From Rhizobium sp. 007 (GTDB taxonomy: Bacteria > Pseudomonadota > Alphaproteobacteria > Rhizobiales > Rhizobiaceae), in contig NZ_CP064188.1 in the NCBI RefSeq assembly GCF_015353075.1, positions 682,001-746,000 on the forward strand: 64,000 nt of DNA. The letters are read 5' to 3'. The stretch's first letter is position 1. Each line of letters opens with the position of its first letter. Shown here one piece after another: positions 25,764-33,551 of this stretch. The notes beneath the pieces are model-generated. The model saw only the letters and a list, made by a program, of their open reading frames with translations. It was not told the origin of the DNA and did not search any database. A program made the translations under genes and the position numbers.

Positions 25764-26788
25764 TGACACTGATTATCGATTGTCACGGACACTTCACCAC
25801 CGAACCGCAGAAACATCACGACTTCCGCAAGGCGCAAGTCGCCTTTGCAGAAGGTAAGGCGAGCGCAAGGCCGATCTATCCAGGCATTTCCGACGAGGAA
25901 TTGTTTGCGATCATTAAGGCCAACCAGTTGCGGCTCCAGAAGGAGCGCGGCTCGAATCTGACGATCATTAGCCCGCGCGCCTCCGGCATGGGTCACCACA
26001 TCGGTGGCGCGGATGTCGCGACCGAGTGGGCGCGCATCTCTAACGACAACATCAAGCGCGTCGTTGAGATGTTCCCGGAGAATTTCGCGGGCGTTTGCCA
26101 GTTGCCGCAGACGATCGATGGAGATCTCGATCCCGTGATCGCCGAACTTGAGCGTTGCGCCGACGACGGGTTTATCGGCTGCAATCTCAATCCGGATCCT
26201 TCCGGAGGCCGGTGGAGCGCGCCGCCGATCTATGACCGTTGGTGGGATCCGATGTGGGAGGCCTTGGCGGCATACGACGTGCCGGCAATGATCCATGTGT
26301 CTGGCTCATGCGAGCGCTGCCTGCACACGACCGGCGCTCACTACATCAACGCCGATACGGCCGTTTTCATGCAGCTCATACAGGGCGACCTGTTCGAACG
26401 TCATCCCAAACTACGGCTGATCATTCCGCATGGCGGCGGTGCGGCGCCTTATCACTGGGGACGGTACCGAGGGCTGTCGATGATGCTGGAGAAGCCGCCC
26501 ATTACCGAGCACCTCATGAACAACCTGTTCTTCGATACTTGCGTCTATCATCAGGCGGGAATCGATACGCTGTTCCGGGTGGTAGACAAGAAAAACATCC
26601 TTTTCGGCTCCGAAATGCTCGGCGCCGTCAAGGCCGTCGATCCCGAAACCGGGCATAGCTTCGACGATACCAAACGCTACATCGACGCGCTCGATCTCAG
26701 TGCGGAAGACAGGCACGCGGTCTTCGAAGGCAATGCGCGGCGGGTCTATCCCTTGCTCGACAAAAGGCTCAAGACACAGAACCGCTAA
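25763..26788 (+). CDS. ligJ: 4-oxalomesaconate hydratase (LigJ-type amidohydrolase-superfamily enzyme)
   Basis: The 341-residue amidohydrolase-superfamily protein has the N-terminal HxH metal motif (DCHGHF). The blocks SPRASGM, FAGVCQLPQ, FIGCNLNPDPSGG, MIHVSGSC, IIPHGGGAAPYHWGR, NILFGSEMLGAVKAVDPETG and FDDTKRYIDALD match LigJ of the protocatechuate 4,5-cleavage pathway, as I remember it, along the whole length. LigJ hydrates 4-oxalomesaconate to 4-carboxy-4-hydroxy-2-oxoadipate, the substrate of the LigK-type aldolase at 16551. ATG 25763 overlaps the P450 stop (TGATGA), so the two are translationally coupled. No ring-cleavage dioxygenase or tautomerase is seen nearby. Confidence 0.85.
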   Translation: MTLIIDCHGHFTTEPQKHHDFRKAQVAFAEGKASARPIYPGISDEELFAIIKANQLRLQKERGSNLTIISPRASGMGHHIGGADVATEWARISNDNIKRVVEMFPENFAGVCQLPQTIDGDLDPVIAELERCADDGFIGCNLNPDPSGGRWSAPPIYDRWWDPMWEALAAYDVPAMIHVSGSCERCLHTTGAHYINADTAVFMQLIQGDLFERHPKLRLIIPHGGGAAPYHWGRYRGLSMMLEKPPITEHLMNNLFFDTCVYHQAGIDTLFRVVDKKNILFGSEMLGAVKAVDPETGHSFDDTKRYIDALDLSAEDRHAVFEGNARRVYPLLDKRLKTQNR

Positions 26789-26819
26789 TTCGACGCCGAA
26801 ATCTGGGAGAGGAATATTC

Positions 26820-27731
26820 ATGGCAATTACAGTTAGATTGGCGGGTGGCGCCCAAGGGTTCAATTGGCTGCCGGTCTTCGTCGCCGAACAGGAGGGACTG
26901 TTCGAGAAACACGGACTGAAAATTGAATATCTGCGCCTTGGCAGCGTCGACAAGGCGACGATCGCAGTGGCCGAAGGCGAAGCCGAGTTGGCGATCACGC
27001 CACCGGAAGGAGCTGTCTCGAATTATGCCAAAGGCGGTGAACTGCGCATTGTGGCGTCGAATTCCAACCGCCTTCCGATGTCGATCGTGGCAGCTCCTTC
27101 GATCAAATCGATCGGGGGACTGAAGGGAAAGAAAATCGGCACCTCGTCACTGACCGAGGGCACAGCGGTCTACACGCAGATGCTGCTTTCCCGCGAAGGA
27201 CTCAAGTACCCAGGTGACTATGAATTTGTTCTTGCCGGCGTTCATACGACGCGCTGGGCGGCGCTTCAGGCTGGCGACATTGATTGCGCACCGCAACCCG
27301 CCCCCTGGAACTTCATCGCTGAAAGCGCCGGGTACAATCTGATCGGAGAGATCAACGACGTCATACCGGAAATCCTGTTTGCCGCGCTTATCGCGAAGAA
27401 AAGTTGGCTCGAATTGAATAGCGAGACTGTCGGGAAGCTCTTGAAGGCTTTGGCCGAAGCCTATCTGATTACCAACGATCCCTCGCAGGAGGAAGAAATT
27501 GCGTTGCCGATCTTCCAGCGCATCACGGTGCCGGATGACGCCGATCTTGCCCGTCGCGGGCTGCGCTACATGCGTGACATGGGCATGTGGCCGAACGGCC
27601 TGGGCATTCCCGAAAGGGCAATTGAAACCACGATCGACCTGATGATCCAAGCGGGCTTGCTAGACGAAGGCACACGGATGTCGGCCGTTGGTGTCTTTGA
27701 TAATTCTTACCTCCAAGAGGCGCTGGCGTGA
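26820..27731 (+). CDS. NMT1/THI5-like (SsuA-type) protein without signal peptide
   Basis: The 303-residue protein has the fold of nitrate/sulfonate/taurine-type binding proteins: a start at VRLAGGAQGFNWLPVFVAEQEGLFEKHG, then LAITPPEGAVSNYA and GLKGKKIGTSSLTEGTAVYTQMLL. It begins directly with the mature-type beta-strand, so no signal peptide or lipobox is present and no permease or ATPase gene is adjacent. It may be a cytosolic enzyme or sensor. 4,5-dihydroxyphthalate decarboxylase, to my knowledge, has this fold, which would fit an aromatic pathway (inference). ATG 26820 follows GGGAGAGG, 31 bases after the ligJ stop, in the P450 operon. Confidence 0.75.
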   Translation: MAITVRLAGGAQGFNWLPVFVAEQEGLFEKHGLKIEYLRLGSVDKATIAVAEGEAELAITPPEGAVSNYAKGGELRIVASNSNRLPMSIVAAPSIKSIGGLKGKKIGTSSLTEGTAVYTQMLLSREGLKYPGDYEFVLAGVHTTRWAALQAGDIDCAPQPAPWNFIAESAGYNLIGEINDVIPEILFAALIAKKSWLELNSETVGKLLKALAEAYLITNDPSQEEEIALPIFQRITVPDDADLARRGLRYMRDMGMWPNGLGIPERAIETTIDLMIQAGLLDEGTRMSAVGVFDNSYLQEALA

Positions 27732-28076
27732 CGCGTGGGTGGGGCCTCTCAGTCGCTGAGGCGAAAGAAACGATCGTTTCTCTTCTGCGACCGAAGGTCT
27801 CGCCACCATTATGAAGCACTAGTCTGTACGTGTCGTGCCGCCCTGGATGGACGTTCAAACGAGCGGATAGCAGCGCGAGAGAGCGGCGATCAGTCCCTCG
27901 GGCTCACATGGCTTCCAAAGCAGCTGGCCCTGCGGACAAGGCGGGGCTCGAGCCAGGACTTAGGTCTTAAGCGAAGGGTGCGATCAGACCAAGGTCCGAC
28001 GTCTAGTCGCGAAGGAGCTGCTACAGTGCGGCTACACGCAAGGCGCGCTGCCGCCACGTTTAGATCGGGGAGGCTC
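27732..28076. other. Intergenic stretch with repeat copy 2, no gene seen
   Basis: After the P450 operon there is no credible frame until 28077. The only structure noted is the dispersed repeat at 27977-28031. This gap marks the right edge of the proposed regulon. Confidence 0.6.
27977..28031. repeat. Dispersed 55-bp repeat, copy 2
   Basis: It matches 6770-6824 at 45 of 55 positions with no gaps. It lies 46 bases upstream of the hypothetical gene at 28077. Confidence 0.6.
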
Positions 28077-28385
28077 ATGTCCCACGGTATTATCACCGAA
28101 ATTCGCGATGCGCGGAAAGAACTGTTGAGCCTTTCAATCAAGGATCGCGAGCGTCTTGTTCGCCGGATTGTGGATGAACTGCACGCGGTTCGAACGAGCG
28201 ACTTTTCCGACAGCCCGTTTGCCAGCAGCACGGGCCTCGATTACCTTGTTGCGCGCACTTACGACACGATCCCGGAGATAGCGCGGATGGATGACAAGAA
28301 TTTTGGAATGGTCCTCGACCAGTTCGTTGAGCTGCTCGAGACGATTACGAGCATCGTTCGCCTGCCGCCGACTGTGCTGCACTAA
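28077..28385 (+). CDS. Hypothetical protein (102 aa)
   Basis: The frame starts at ATG 28077 behind a strong site (GGGGAGGCTC). The product is a soluble, mainly helical protein with a charged N-terminal part (RDARKELLSLSIKDRERLVRRIVDEL), no cysteines and no recognised family. The good ribosome site and stable composition support a real gene. It opens a run of small genes that I read as a stress-related island (28-35 kb). Confidence 0.6.
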   Translation: MSHGIITEIRDARKELLSLSIKDRERLVRRIVDELHAVRTSDFSDSPFASSTGLDYLVARTYDTIPEIARMDDKNFGMVLDQFVELLETITSIVRLPPTVLH

Positions 28386-28458
28386 GGCGAAGTGTCAGCG
28401 CAGCGAATGACGGGGACGTCGTTTTTATAGGCGCGCGCGTTATGCTGACGGAGTTCTC

Positions 28459-28698
28459 ATGGACGCCTACACTAACCACTATGTCGAACTTAGCAGCCGC
28501 CTTCGCTCGGCGCAGGCCTTTTGCGAATTTCTGGCATCCGGCGGAAGGGTATGGGACCAGCCGGATGGCACAGCCTGGCGCGATGTTACGGCCGAGACTG
28601 TGCAGCGCGAGCTTCCAAAGGTCAGAGCACTGGAGACGCTCCGGCGCCAACTTTATCCTGATGTTGCCGCTGAGGACGGTTCGCCCTTTCGCCATTGA
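28459..28698 (+). CDS. Small hypothetical protein (79 aa)
   Basis: The frame from ATG 28459 encodes a charged, mostly helical protein (ELSSRLRSAQAFCEFLASGGRVWDQPDG...) without recognised motifs. It lies 73 bases after the preceding gene on the same strand. Competing frames on the other strand are longer but compositionally poor. Coding status is moderately likely. Confidence 0.45.
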   Translation: MDAYTNHYVELSSRLRSAQAFCEFLASGGRVWDQPDGTAWRDVTAETVQRELPKVRALETLRRQLYPDVAAEDGSPFRH

Positions 28699-29053
28699 TG
28701 CCGAAGCCGAGCTGGCGGACGCGGACTCAAACCAAGCGACGCGATCTCCATTTTAGGGCTATGGCCGACCTCGCGAGTTCTGGACGGCCTGGCGAGCAGC
28801 AGAAGCTGAGGCGTCCAAGCCCCTAAGCGTCACGGAGAGCGCGTCACTTGATGATGCAGAGCCTGTTGCACAAAGACACGGCTCGGCGCCTTCTCTGCCG
28901 GATCACCGAGCACCATTAGTGCAAGAGCGATAGCTGCGATGGCCGCTGCGATCACCGCGAGTGGAAATCCCATATCACTAGCCTTTGCTTCGTCGCATAA
29001 GATGGTCTTCTCTTGCCCCCGGCGGACTTGCCGCCGGGGGAAGTCGGGGCCAT
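28699..29053. other. Intergenic stretch, no gene seen apart from a terminator-like hairpin
   Basis: No frame with a start site and family likeness was found. A possible membrane-helix coding stretch near 28900-28975 on the minus strand lacks a clear start. The 29017-29041 hairpin belongs to the minus-strand DUF1236 gene. Confidence 0.5.
29017..29041 (-). terminator. GC-rich hairpin after the DUF1236 gene
   Basis: CCCCCGGCGG and CCGCCGGGGG form a perfect 10-base stem with loop ACTTG, 12 bases after the stop codon at 29054. There is no T-run on the minus strand, so it may stabilise or terminate the message. Confidence 0.55.
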
Positions 29054-29845
29054 TCAGACAATGATGTAGACGATCTTGAACGTCGAGGGTTCGACGATGA
29101 TGATCCTGCCATCTGCCAGGATGAAGAAGCGATAGCCTTCATATTGCGGGACGATCTTGACGATCCGCGGCGGCAGCGGCTCAAGTCGGATCGTCTTTGG
29201 GATGGCTGTGCCAACTTCAACCGTGAAGTCGACTTCGCGAACCGGCTCGACATTGACTTCCTTCACGACCTGCTGGATTTCAGTCTTCTGTTCGACAGAG
29301 ATGTTGACATCGGTTTCAGTCTTAGTGGAAGTGGATTGACCGGACGTTCCCGTCGACGTGCCCCCACCCGTCGTGCCAGCGTCGCCCGATCCTGTGGCGT
29401 CAGACGGCTTATCGGATGTGGCTTTTCCATCAGGCGAAGTTGTTTCACCGGAGCTCTTCGTCGAACTCTTTCCGCTCTCGCTGCCGGATGCAGGCGCCTG
29501 CTGCGAAGTGGATCCGTCGGCAGGTTTCGTTGTGTCTTGCTGTTGAGTGGTAGGCTGATCAGTACCTTGCGAAGATGAGCCGGATGTTCCCGTTCCTCCG
29601 CTATCGGGTTGGACGGTTGTGGCGTCGCCCGTTCCTCCGGACGGGGCTTCTTGACCCGAACCGTTGCTTGGCGCTTCTGCGCCTGACGGCTGCTGCGATG
29701 TGCCGGATTGCGGCTGCTCGCCTTGCGTCGTGCCCTTCTTGGGCAATATCGGAGTTGCATCCTGCGCGGCTGCGGAAAGCAGACCAACTGGCGACGCGCC
29801 GAGCGCGAGCGAGGCGATCAGGACAGGTAGGATCTTGCGGTTCAT
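29054..29845 (-). CDS. Secreted DUF1236 protein with long Ser/Gly/Thr-rich linker
   Basis: The 263-residue protein has a signal peptide (MNRKILPVLIASLALGAS, cleavage probably after LSAAAQ). A low-complexity region of about 150 residues rich in G, S, T, Q, P and E follows, then a C-terminal DUF1236 domain (LPPRIVKIVPQYEGYRFF ... GRIIIVEPSTFKIVYII). DUF1236 occurs in periplasmic or envelope proteins of rhizobia; its function is unknown. The disordered linker may span the periplasm or bind the wall. ATG 29845 was chosen for the signal peptide. It lies downstream of a second DUF1236 gene, with a perfect 28-base palindrome between them. Confidence 0.82.
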   Translation of the reverse strand: MNRKILPVLIASLALGASPVGLLSAAAQDATPILPKKGTTQGEQPQSGTSQQPSGAEAPSNGSGQEAPSGGTGDATTVQPDSGGTGTSGSSSQGTDQPTTQQQDTTKPADGSTSQQAPASGSESGKSSTKSSGETTSPDGKATSDKPSDATGSGDAGTTGGGTSTGTSGQSTSTKTETDVNISVEQKTEIQQVVKEVNVEPVREVDFTVEVGTAIPKTIRLEPLPPRIVKIVPQYEGYRFFILADGRIIIVEPSTFKIVYIIV

Positions 29846-29932
29846 AGCTTTAACTCCCTGGCCGAGGACGTGCTGCGCCAGAGGGCGTCGCAGCACGACG
29901 TCCTTGTGGTGTCGATTTGGTTTGAGTTTGCA

Positions 29933-29960
29933 GGTTGGACCCGGCATGCCGGGTCCAACC
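29933..29960. repeat. Perfect 28-base palindrome between two DUF1236 genes
   Basis: The sequence GGTTGGACCCGGCA followed directly by its reverse complement forms a palindrome without a loop. It starts 7 bases after the stop codon of the upstream minus-strand gene. It may be a terminator without T-run or an mRNA-stabilising stem. Confidence 0.7.
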
Positions 29961-29966
29961 TTGTCG

Positions 29967-30359
29967 TCAGTTGACGATCTGGATGACCTTGCGCGAGGAA
30001 GGCTCCACGATCACACGCTGGTCGTTGACCACAGCGTAGGCGTATGTTGGGTCATCGGGCACCGGAGTGACTACGACGGCCTCAGGCAGCGGCTGTCCGA
30101 CGACAACCTTCTCCTTTATGACGACGGTGCCTGACGGAGGAGGCGCTTCGCGCACATAGGTCACAACCTTCGGCGGCGGATCGAGTAGAGTCCCGACGAC
30201 CGCACCTGCTGCGCCACCGATTGCGGCGCCGGCGGGACCGCCGACGATTGCGCCTGTGGCTGCACCGCCAACCGCGCCGTTAACCGTCGAGGATCCTGCA
30301 AAGGCAGCACCCGACATGAGGGCGATCGCAGTGGTAGAGACGAGAATCTTGCTAAACAT
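29967..30359 (-). CDS. DUF1236 protein with glycine-zipper segment
   Basis: The 130-residue protein has a signal peptide (MFSKILVSTTAIALMSGAAFAG). A glycine-zipper stretch (GAVGGAATGAIVGGPAGAAIGGAAGAVVG), typical of outer-membrane-associated small proteins, comes next, and then a short DUF1236 domain ending DQRVIVEPSSRKVIQIV. I chose ATG 30359 because GGAGAAG lies directly upstream; ATG 30371 is an alternative. A well-formed EcfG promoter at 30407-30431 suggests control by the general stress response. Confidence 0.85.
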   Translation of the reverse strand: MFSKILVSTTAIALMSGAAFAGSSTVNGAVGGAATGAIVGGPAGAAIGGAAGAVVGTLLDPPPKVVTYVREAPPPSGTVVIKEKVVVGQPLPEAVVVTPVPDDPTYAYAVVNDQRVIVEPSSRKVIQIVN

Positions 30360-30406
30360 TTTCTTCTCCATTTCCGTGGCTGTCTTGGCAGCCTCACAGG
30401 TGAGCA

Positions 30407-30431
30407 AACGACAGCACAACGCAGCAGTTCC
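30407..30431 (-). promoter_or_regulatory. EcfG (general stress sigma) promoter of the DUF1236 gene
   Basis: On the minus strand GGAAC is followed by 16 bases and CGTT, exactly the alphaproteobacterial EcfG/RpoE2 consensus. The element lies about 48 bases upstream of the chosen start. Confidence 0.7.
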
Positions 30432-30459
30432 CTCCATCAGACCATTGGCCTGAAGCACT

Positions 30460-30945
30460 CAAGACTTTGGTCTGATTGAGTTCATTTGCGGCAGCTGGTT
30501 GGTCTCCATCACCTGCGATCAAGTTTAGCGGACACGCAAGTTATTGATGCCAGGGAGATGTATCTTTTCAGAGCAACCACAATCTTCATGGCGAGGGTTC
30601 CATCAAGGTGTTTGAGCGACGGCTTTCGGGTGTATTGCGGCGGGGTTAAGCAAGCTCAGCATGGTTGGTTCTCCAACACCCCTGAGACTCAACAAAAAAC
30701 CCGCCGAAGCGGGGGCAAGCATTTCACGAAACATATTGCGACAAGGGCTCGTCTAATGAGAGGTCGAATGCGAGTCCAACCATCAGCTGAGTGCCAAGGG
30801 TCATGCCCGCAGCACTGCAGATCACGCAGATTCAGCGACTGGTGGGTATATGAAAAGCGTGATCGCCATAAACATCCAGGCGAAGATAAAGTTCCGAGAC
30901 AAAAGAAAAAGCCCCTGCTCGTGATCGGCTACTCCAGACCACCGT
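30460..30945. other. 486-base stretch without a convincing gene
   Basis: The region is less GC-rich than its surroundings. A long plus-strand frame (30486-31019) overlaps the PPC gene and looks random (poor composition, no start site). It contains a good minus-strand terminator at 30694-30713 and an inverted repeat, ATCAGACCA / TGGTCTGAT, at 30436-30476. An unannotated small RNA on the minus strand is possible. Confidence 0.5.
30694..30713 (-). terminator. Rho-independent terminator on the minus strand
   Basis: On the minus strand the stem CCCGC / GCGGG with a TTCG tetraloop is followed by TTTTTTG. The nearest upstream gene on this strand ends at 30946, 230 bases away, so it either ends a long 3' region or a small RNA. 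Confidence 0.8.
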
Positions 30946-31389
30946 CTACAGGTCGATCAGCGCGATACCGAGGTCTTCGCGCTTTCGGCGGCGGAAGCCG
31001 ACTGCGCTTTCGCGGATGATGATCTCGAGGGTAGGATGAACGGTGCCCTTGATAAAATGGCCGCCCCGGGTGGCTCCGTCTGACCGGCCGAGGACCACAT
31101 GCATGTGGAGGCTGGCCTTGCCGTCGTCGCCGATAGCAATGTCTCCAATAGCACTTAGGACCTCGGTCTGTTCCTCAACCGGAATCTCCTTGTAGTTCTT
31201 CGTCGCGAACTCGAAGAAGCCGAGCGTGGCGCTACGGAAGGCCCCGATGGCGGTTAGCGACGCGCCGCCGACCTTTTGCTCCTCGGCGAAGCGCGTGATT
31301 GCTTCGAACGCCTCTTCGCCGTCGTCCAGGACCAGCACGAAGTTGCGCTCGCGCCACGGATCACTTTCGTCAAGTTCCTTGCTCTTCAT
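30946..31389 (-). CDS. PPC-domain (DUF296) putative DNA-binding protein
   Basis: The 147-residue protein is a PPC/DUF296 domain. FVLVLDDGEEAFEAITRFAEEQKVGGASLTAIGAF is the first half, and the motif LHMHVVLGRSDGATRGGHFIKGTV contains the conserved metal-binding HxH and the GGH. Bacterial single-domain PPC proteins form trimers and are of unclear function. ATG 31389 follows AAAGGAGA; longer upstream extensions are not conserved. Confidence 0.87.
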   Translation of the reverse strand: MKSKELDESDPWRERNFVLVLDDGEEAFEAITRFAEEQKVGGASLTAIGAFRSATLGFFEFATKNYKEIPVEEQTEVLSAIGDIAIGDDGKASLHMHVVLGRSDGATRGGHFIKGTVHPTLEIIIRESAVGFRRRKREDLGIALIDL

Positions 31390-31697
31390 TGGGATTCTCC
31401 TTTGAAGAATGAGGGTTTCGTCAATGTCGGTCACGAACACGCTCCGCGTCGCGCTCCTTAACGAGCTGCATAGTGACCAATGCCTCAAGATGTCGAGGTC
31501 TCGGCAGTGGCTGAAGCATCTTCTATCCGCTGCACATGTGATAGCGTCAGGGGGTCGCGATGCCCGTAGCCGTCGACGCCGTATGGACGCCAGTGACCAG
31601 CTCATAAAATGAAGGAGGGAGGGACAAACGTCCGGCCTCTGTGGCGTCTCCGACGGCACCGACCTGCGCCGACCAGCGTCGATCATCTCGTCCGCGC
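31390..31697. other. 308-base intergenic region, no gene seen
   Basis: This stretch between two minus-strand genes has no credible frame and no EcfG-type promoter or strong hairpin that I could find. Confidence 0.5.
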
Positions 31698-32459
31698 TTA
31701 TCGGCTGCGTGGGAAGCTTTGCTCCTGACGCAGGCCGTCCATGTCCTGGCTCTGACGAAGTTCGCGGTCGGCTGGATCCTGTCCCTCGGCGACCGTTCGC
31801 GGATGACCGGTCGGAAGGATGTCGTCGCGCATATGTTCGTCCACGCGAACTTCCTCATCGAGCTCATAGGCGCGCACGCGCGAAGGCGTAGGTTCGCCGC
31901 TTCTCATGTAGTGACCTGCGACCGTAGCAGACCCCGCGGCGGCGTCGGCTTCGAACACATCGTCGCGAGAGCCGGAGACCTGCTGGTCGCGATTCGCTTC
32001 CCCGAGACGGTTCCGATCATATCTCGCCTCGACATATGTCTCGTTCGGCTTCAGGACGTTCCAGCCTTCGCTGCGCCAAAGGTCGGCGCGCTCGTCCATG
32101 TCGATTGCTCCTTCATCGTCGAGTATGTCATGGGCCGTGTCGTAGGTGGCCTCGTCCACCGAAGCGGACACCAGGAAGCCACCGCGTCGAAGTCCTTCGG
32201 CATAGACGACACGGTCCTCGTCCGGAAGGAGCCAGTCTCCGAGTTGAGGCCAGAAACCTCCGCGATCGTCGCTTTCGACATTAGCCTTCTCGGCATCGGC
32301 TTCGTATCCCGGCATCAGCCGGACGTGGGCGACGCCTGCCTCTTTGAGGCGCTCGACGGCATCCTCCGCTTCGCTTCGAGAGTCAAAGAACGCAGTCAGC
32401 ATGCTTTTTGCCGGTTCGCCCGAGACCGCGGGGTCGCTTTCATTGTAAAGATTGCTCAT
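31698..32459 (-). CDS. General stress protein (YflT-like domain)
   Basis: The 253-residue acidic soluble protein begins with a general-stress-protein 17M-like domain: AFFDSRSEAEDAVERLKEAGV, then a middle GFLVSASVD and an acidic C-terminal tail rich in D, E and R. Such proteins are induced by desiccation, heat or starvation in rhizobia. ATG 32459 follows CGGAGGAT. The EcfG promoter at 32489-32513, 30 bases upstream, supports control by the general stress sigma factor. Confidence 0.8.
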   Translation of the reverse strand: MSNLYNESDPAVSGEPAKSMLTAFFDSRSEAEDAVERLKEAGVAHVRLMPGYEADAEKANVESDDRGGFWPQLGDWLLPDEDRVVYAEGLRRGGFLVSASVDEATYDTAHDILDDEGAIDMDERADLWRSEGWNVLKPNETYVEARYDRNRLGEANRDQQVSGSRDDVFEADAAAGSATVAGHYMRSGEPTPSRVRAYELDEEVRVDEHMRDDILPTGHPRTVAEGQDPADRELRQSQDMDGLRQEQSFPRSR

Positions 32460-32488
32460 GTGATCCTCCGATTGCTGCTCTTCCTGCG

Positions 32489-32513
32489 AACGGTCCGAGC
32501 CCGACAATGTTCC
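32489..32513 (-). promoter_or_regulatory. EcfG (general stress sigma) promoter of the stress-protein gene
   Basis: On the minus strand GGAAC-N16-CGTT fits the consensus exactly and lies directly upstream of the gene starting at 32459. Confidence 0.78.
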
Positions 32514-32537
32514 AGACGGCGCAGTCCAAGCCGTGCG

Positions 32538-33059
32538 TTACATGCCTGCCTCGTTCACTTTCCGAAGCCTGAAGAAATACCGGCACGAAACGCCGCGCAC
32601 GCACATCATCCCGACTAGTTCATCATGTCTTACAAGCCGGAAGTGGTCCACGATGGGCTGCTTGTCGTAGATCATTGCCGCGCTTTCGACGTGTTCGAAT
32701 ATTTGGAGCGTTATCGAAGCTGTCGTACCTTTTGCGCGCAACGCCTGCTGAAGGTGCAAAAACATCTTCCGAGCAACAGCCGTTCGTCCCAACGGTGCCG
32801 CCTTGATCGCGAGCCCGATGGGGATATAGCGGGGATCAATCGACACAAGCCGTCCGGGCCGCCGTTGGAAGAGCAAAGCGTCCGCCCGCATGTCGGCATG
32901 GAAGCGCTTTCCGAACCAGTGCAAGTTCTCGAGGACGCCGTCCAGCGGATGTCCCGACGGAAGGCCGACGCCTTTCCAAAGTCCGATCATGTCCTTCGGT
33001 TGGACAGGCTCCAGTGACCGCAACCAGGAGGCCATTTCCTGCTGCTGGTCGCCTCGCAT
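32538..33059 (-). CDS. GXWXG / DUF4334 domain protein
   Basis: The protein (173 residues from ATG 33059) contains the GXWXG motif, GLWKGVGLPSGHPLDG, followed by LHWFGKRF. The C-terminal DUF4334 part reads YDKQPIVDHFRLVRHDELVGMM with YFFRLRK. The function is unknown, although the domain pair is common. ATG 33083 would add eight residues. I prefer 33059 because a weak EcfG-like element (GGAAC-N16-CATT at 33092-33116) would leave almost no leader for the longer form. Confidence 0.75.
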   Translation of the reverse strand: MRGDQQQEMASWLRSLEPVQPKDMIGLWKGVGLPSGHPLDGVLENLHWFGKRFHADMRADALLFQRRPGRLVSIDPRYIPIGLAIKAAPLGRTAVARKMFLHLQQALRAKGTTASITLQIFEHVESAAMIYDKQPIVDHFRLVRHDELVGMMCVRGVSCRYFFRLRKVNEAGM

Positions 33060-33551
33060 GGAATCTCGTTCTCGGATGCTCATCTCGATCAAATGAGAAG
33101 AAGGTCCGGAAGTTCCACATTCATGGAGCCTCGCGCACTTCAAGGTGGAGCGCCCACGCAACGGCCCAGAGGGAAGGGGCGGTCGCGCACCTGATCGCGC
33201 AGCAGCTCTTCGACTTGTCTCCTGACATGGGTTGTCCGACCCCGACACGGACTTCAATCTGCACCAACCACCGGGACCATGGTCGGTTAAACCTGCTGCC
33301 CCGGGAGAGAATGCTACGAATAGGCGACATTCGAATGCCTCGCGACGGTTCGCCAGAAGGAAAACGTATGTCTTGGATCACAACGGGCTCGTCCTTCGGT
33401 ATCAATCGAAGGAACGGACGCCATGCAGTGGTTCTGATGCAATAGGGAATGCCAATAATTCGCCGATATCATCACCCTGATGCTGCTGATTTTCTGGCCG
33501 AGGACGTACTTTCGGACGCCCATCTCGCCAAGGCGGGCGGTTGCCTTTTTT
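33060..33551. other. Stretch without a convincing gene
   Basis: Frames on both strands were examined (for example 33121-33405 minus and 33014-33445 plus); all look like chance frames. A possible weak EcfG-like promoter for the GXWXG gene lies at 33092-33116. Confidence 0.5.

Noticed and set aside
30486..31019. 177-codon plus-strand frame over the DUF1236-PPC gap
   Set aside because: It overlaps the PPC gene antisense and has random composition; a minus-strand terminator lies inside it.
31641..32618. 325-codon plus-strand frame
   Set aside because: It is antisense to the general stress protein gene, which has a ribosome site, an EcfG promoter and family features.
33121..33405. 94-codon minus-strand frame upstream of the GXWXG gene
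   Set aside because: Short, without start site or conserved pattern; another frame over the same DNA looks equally plausible, so neither is reported.
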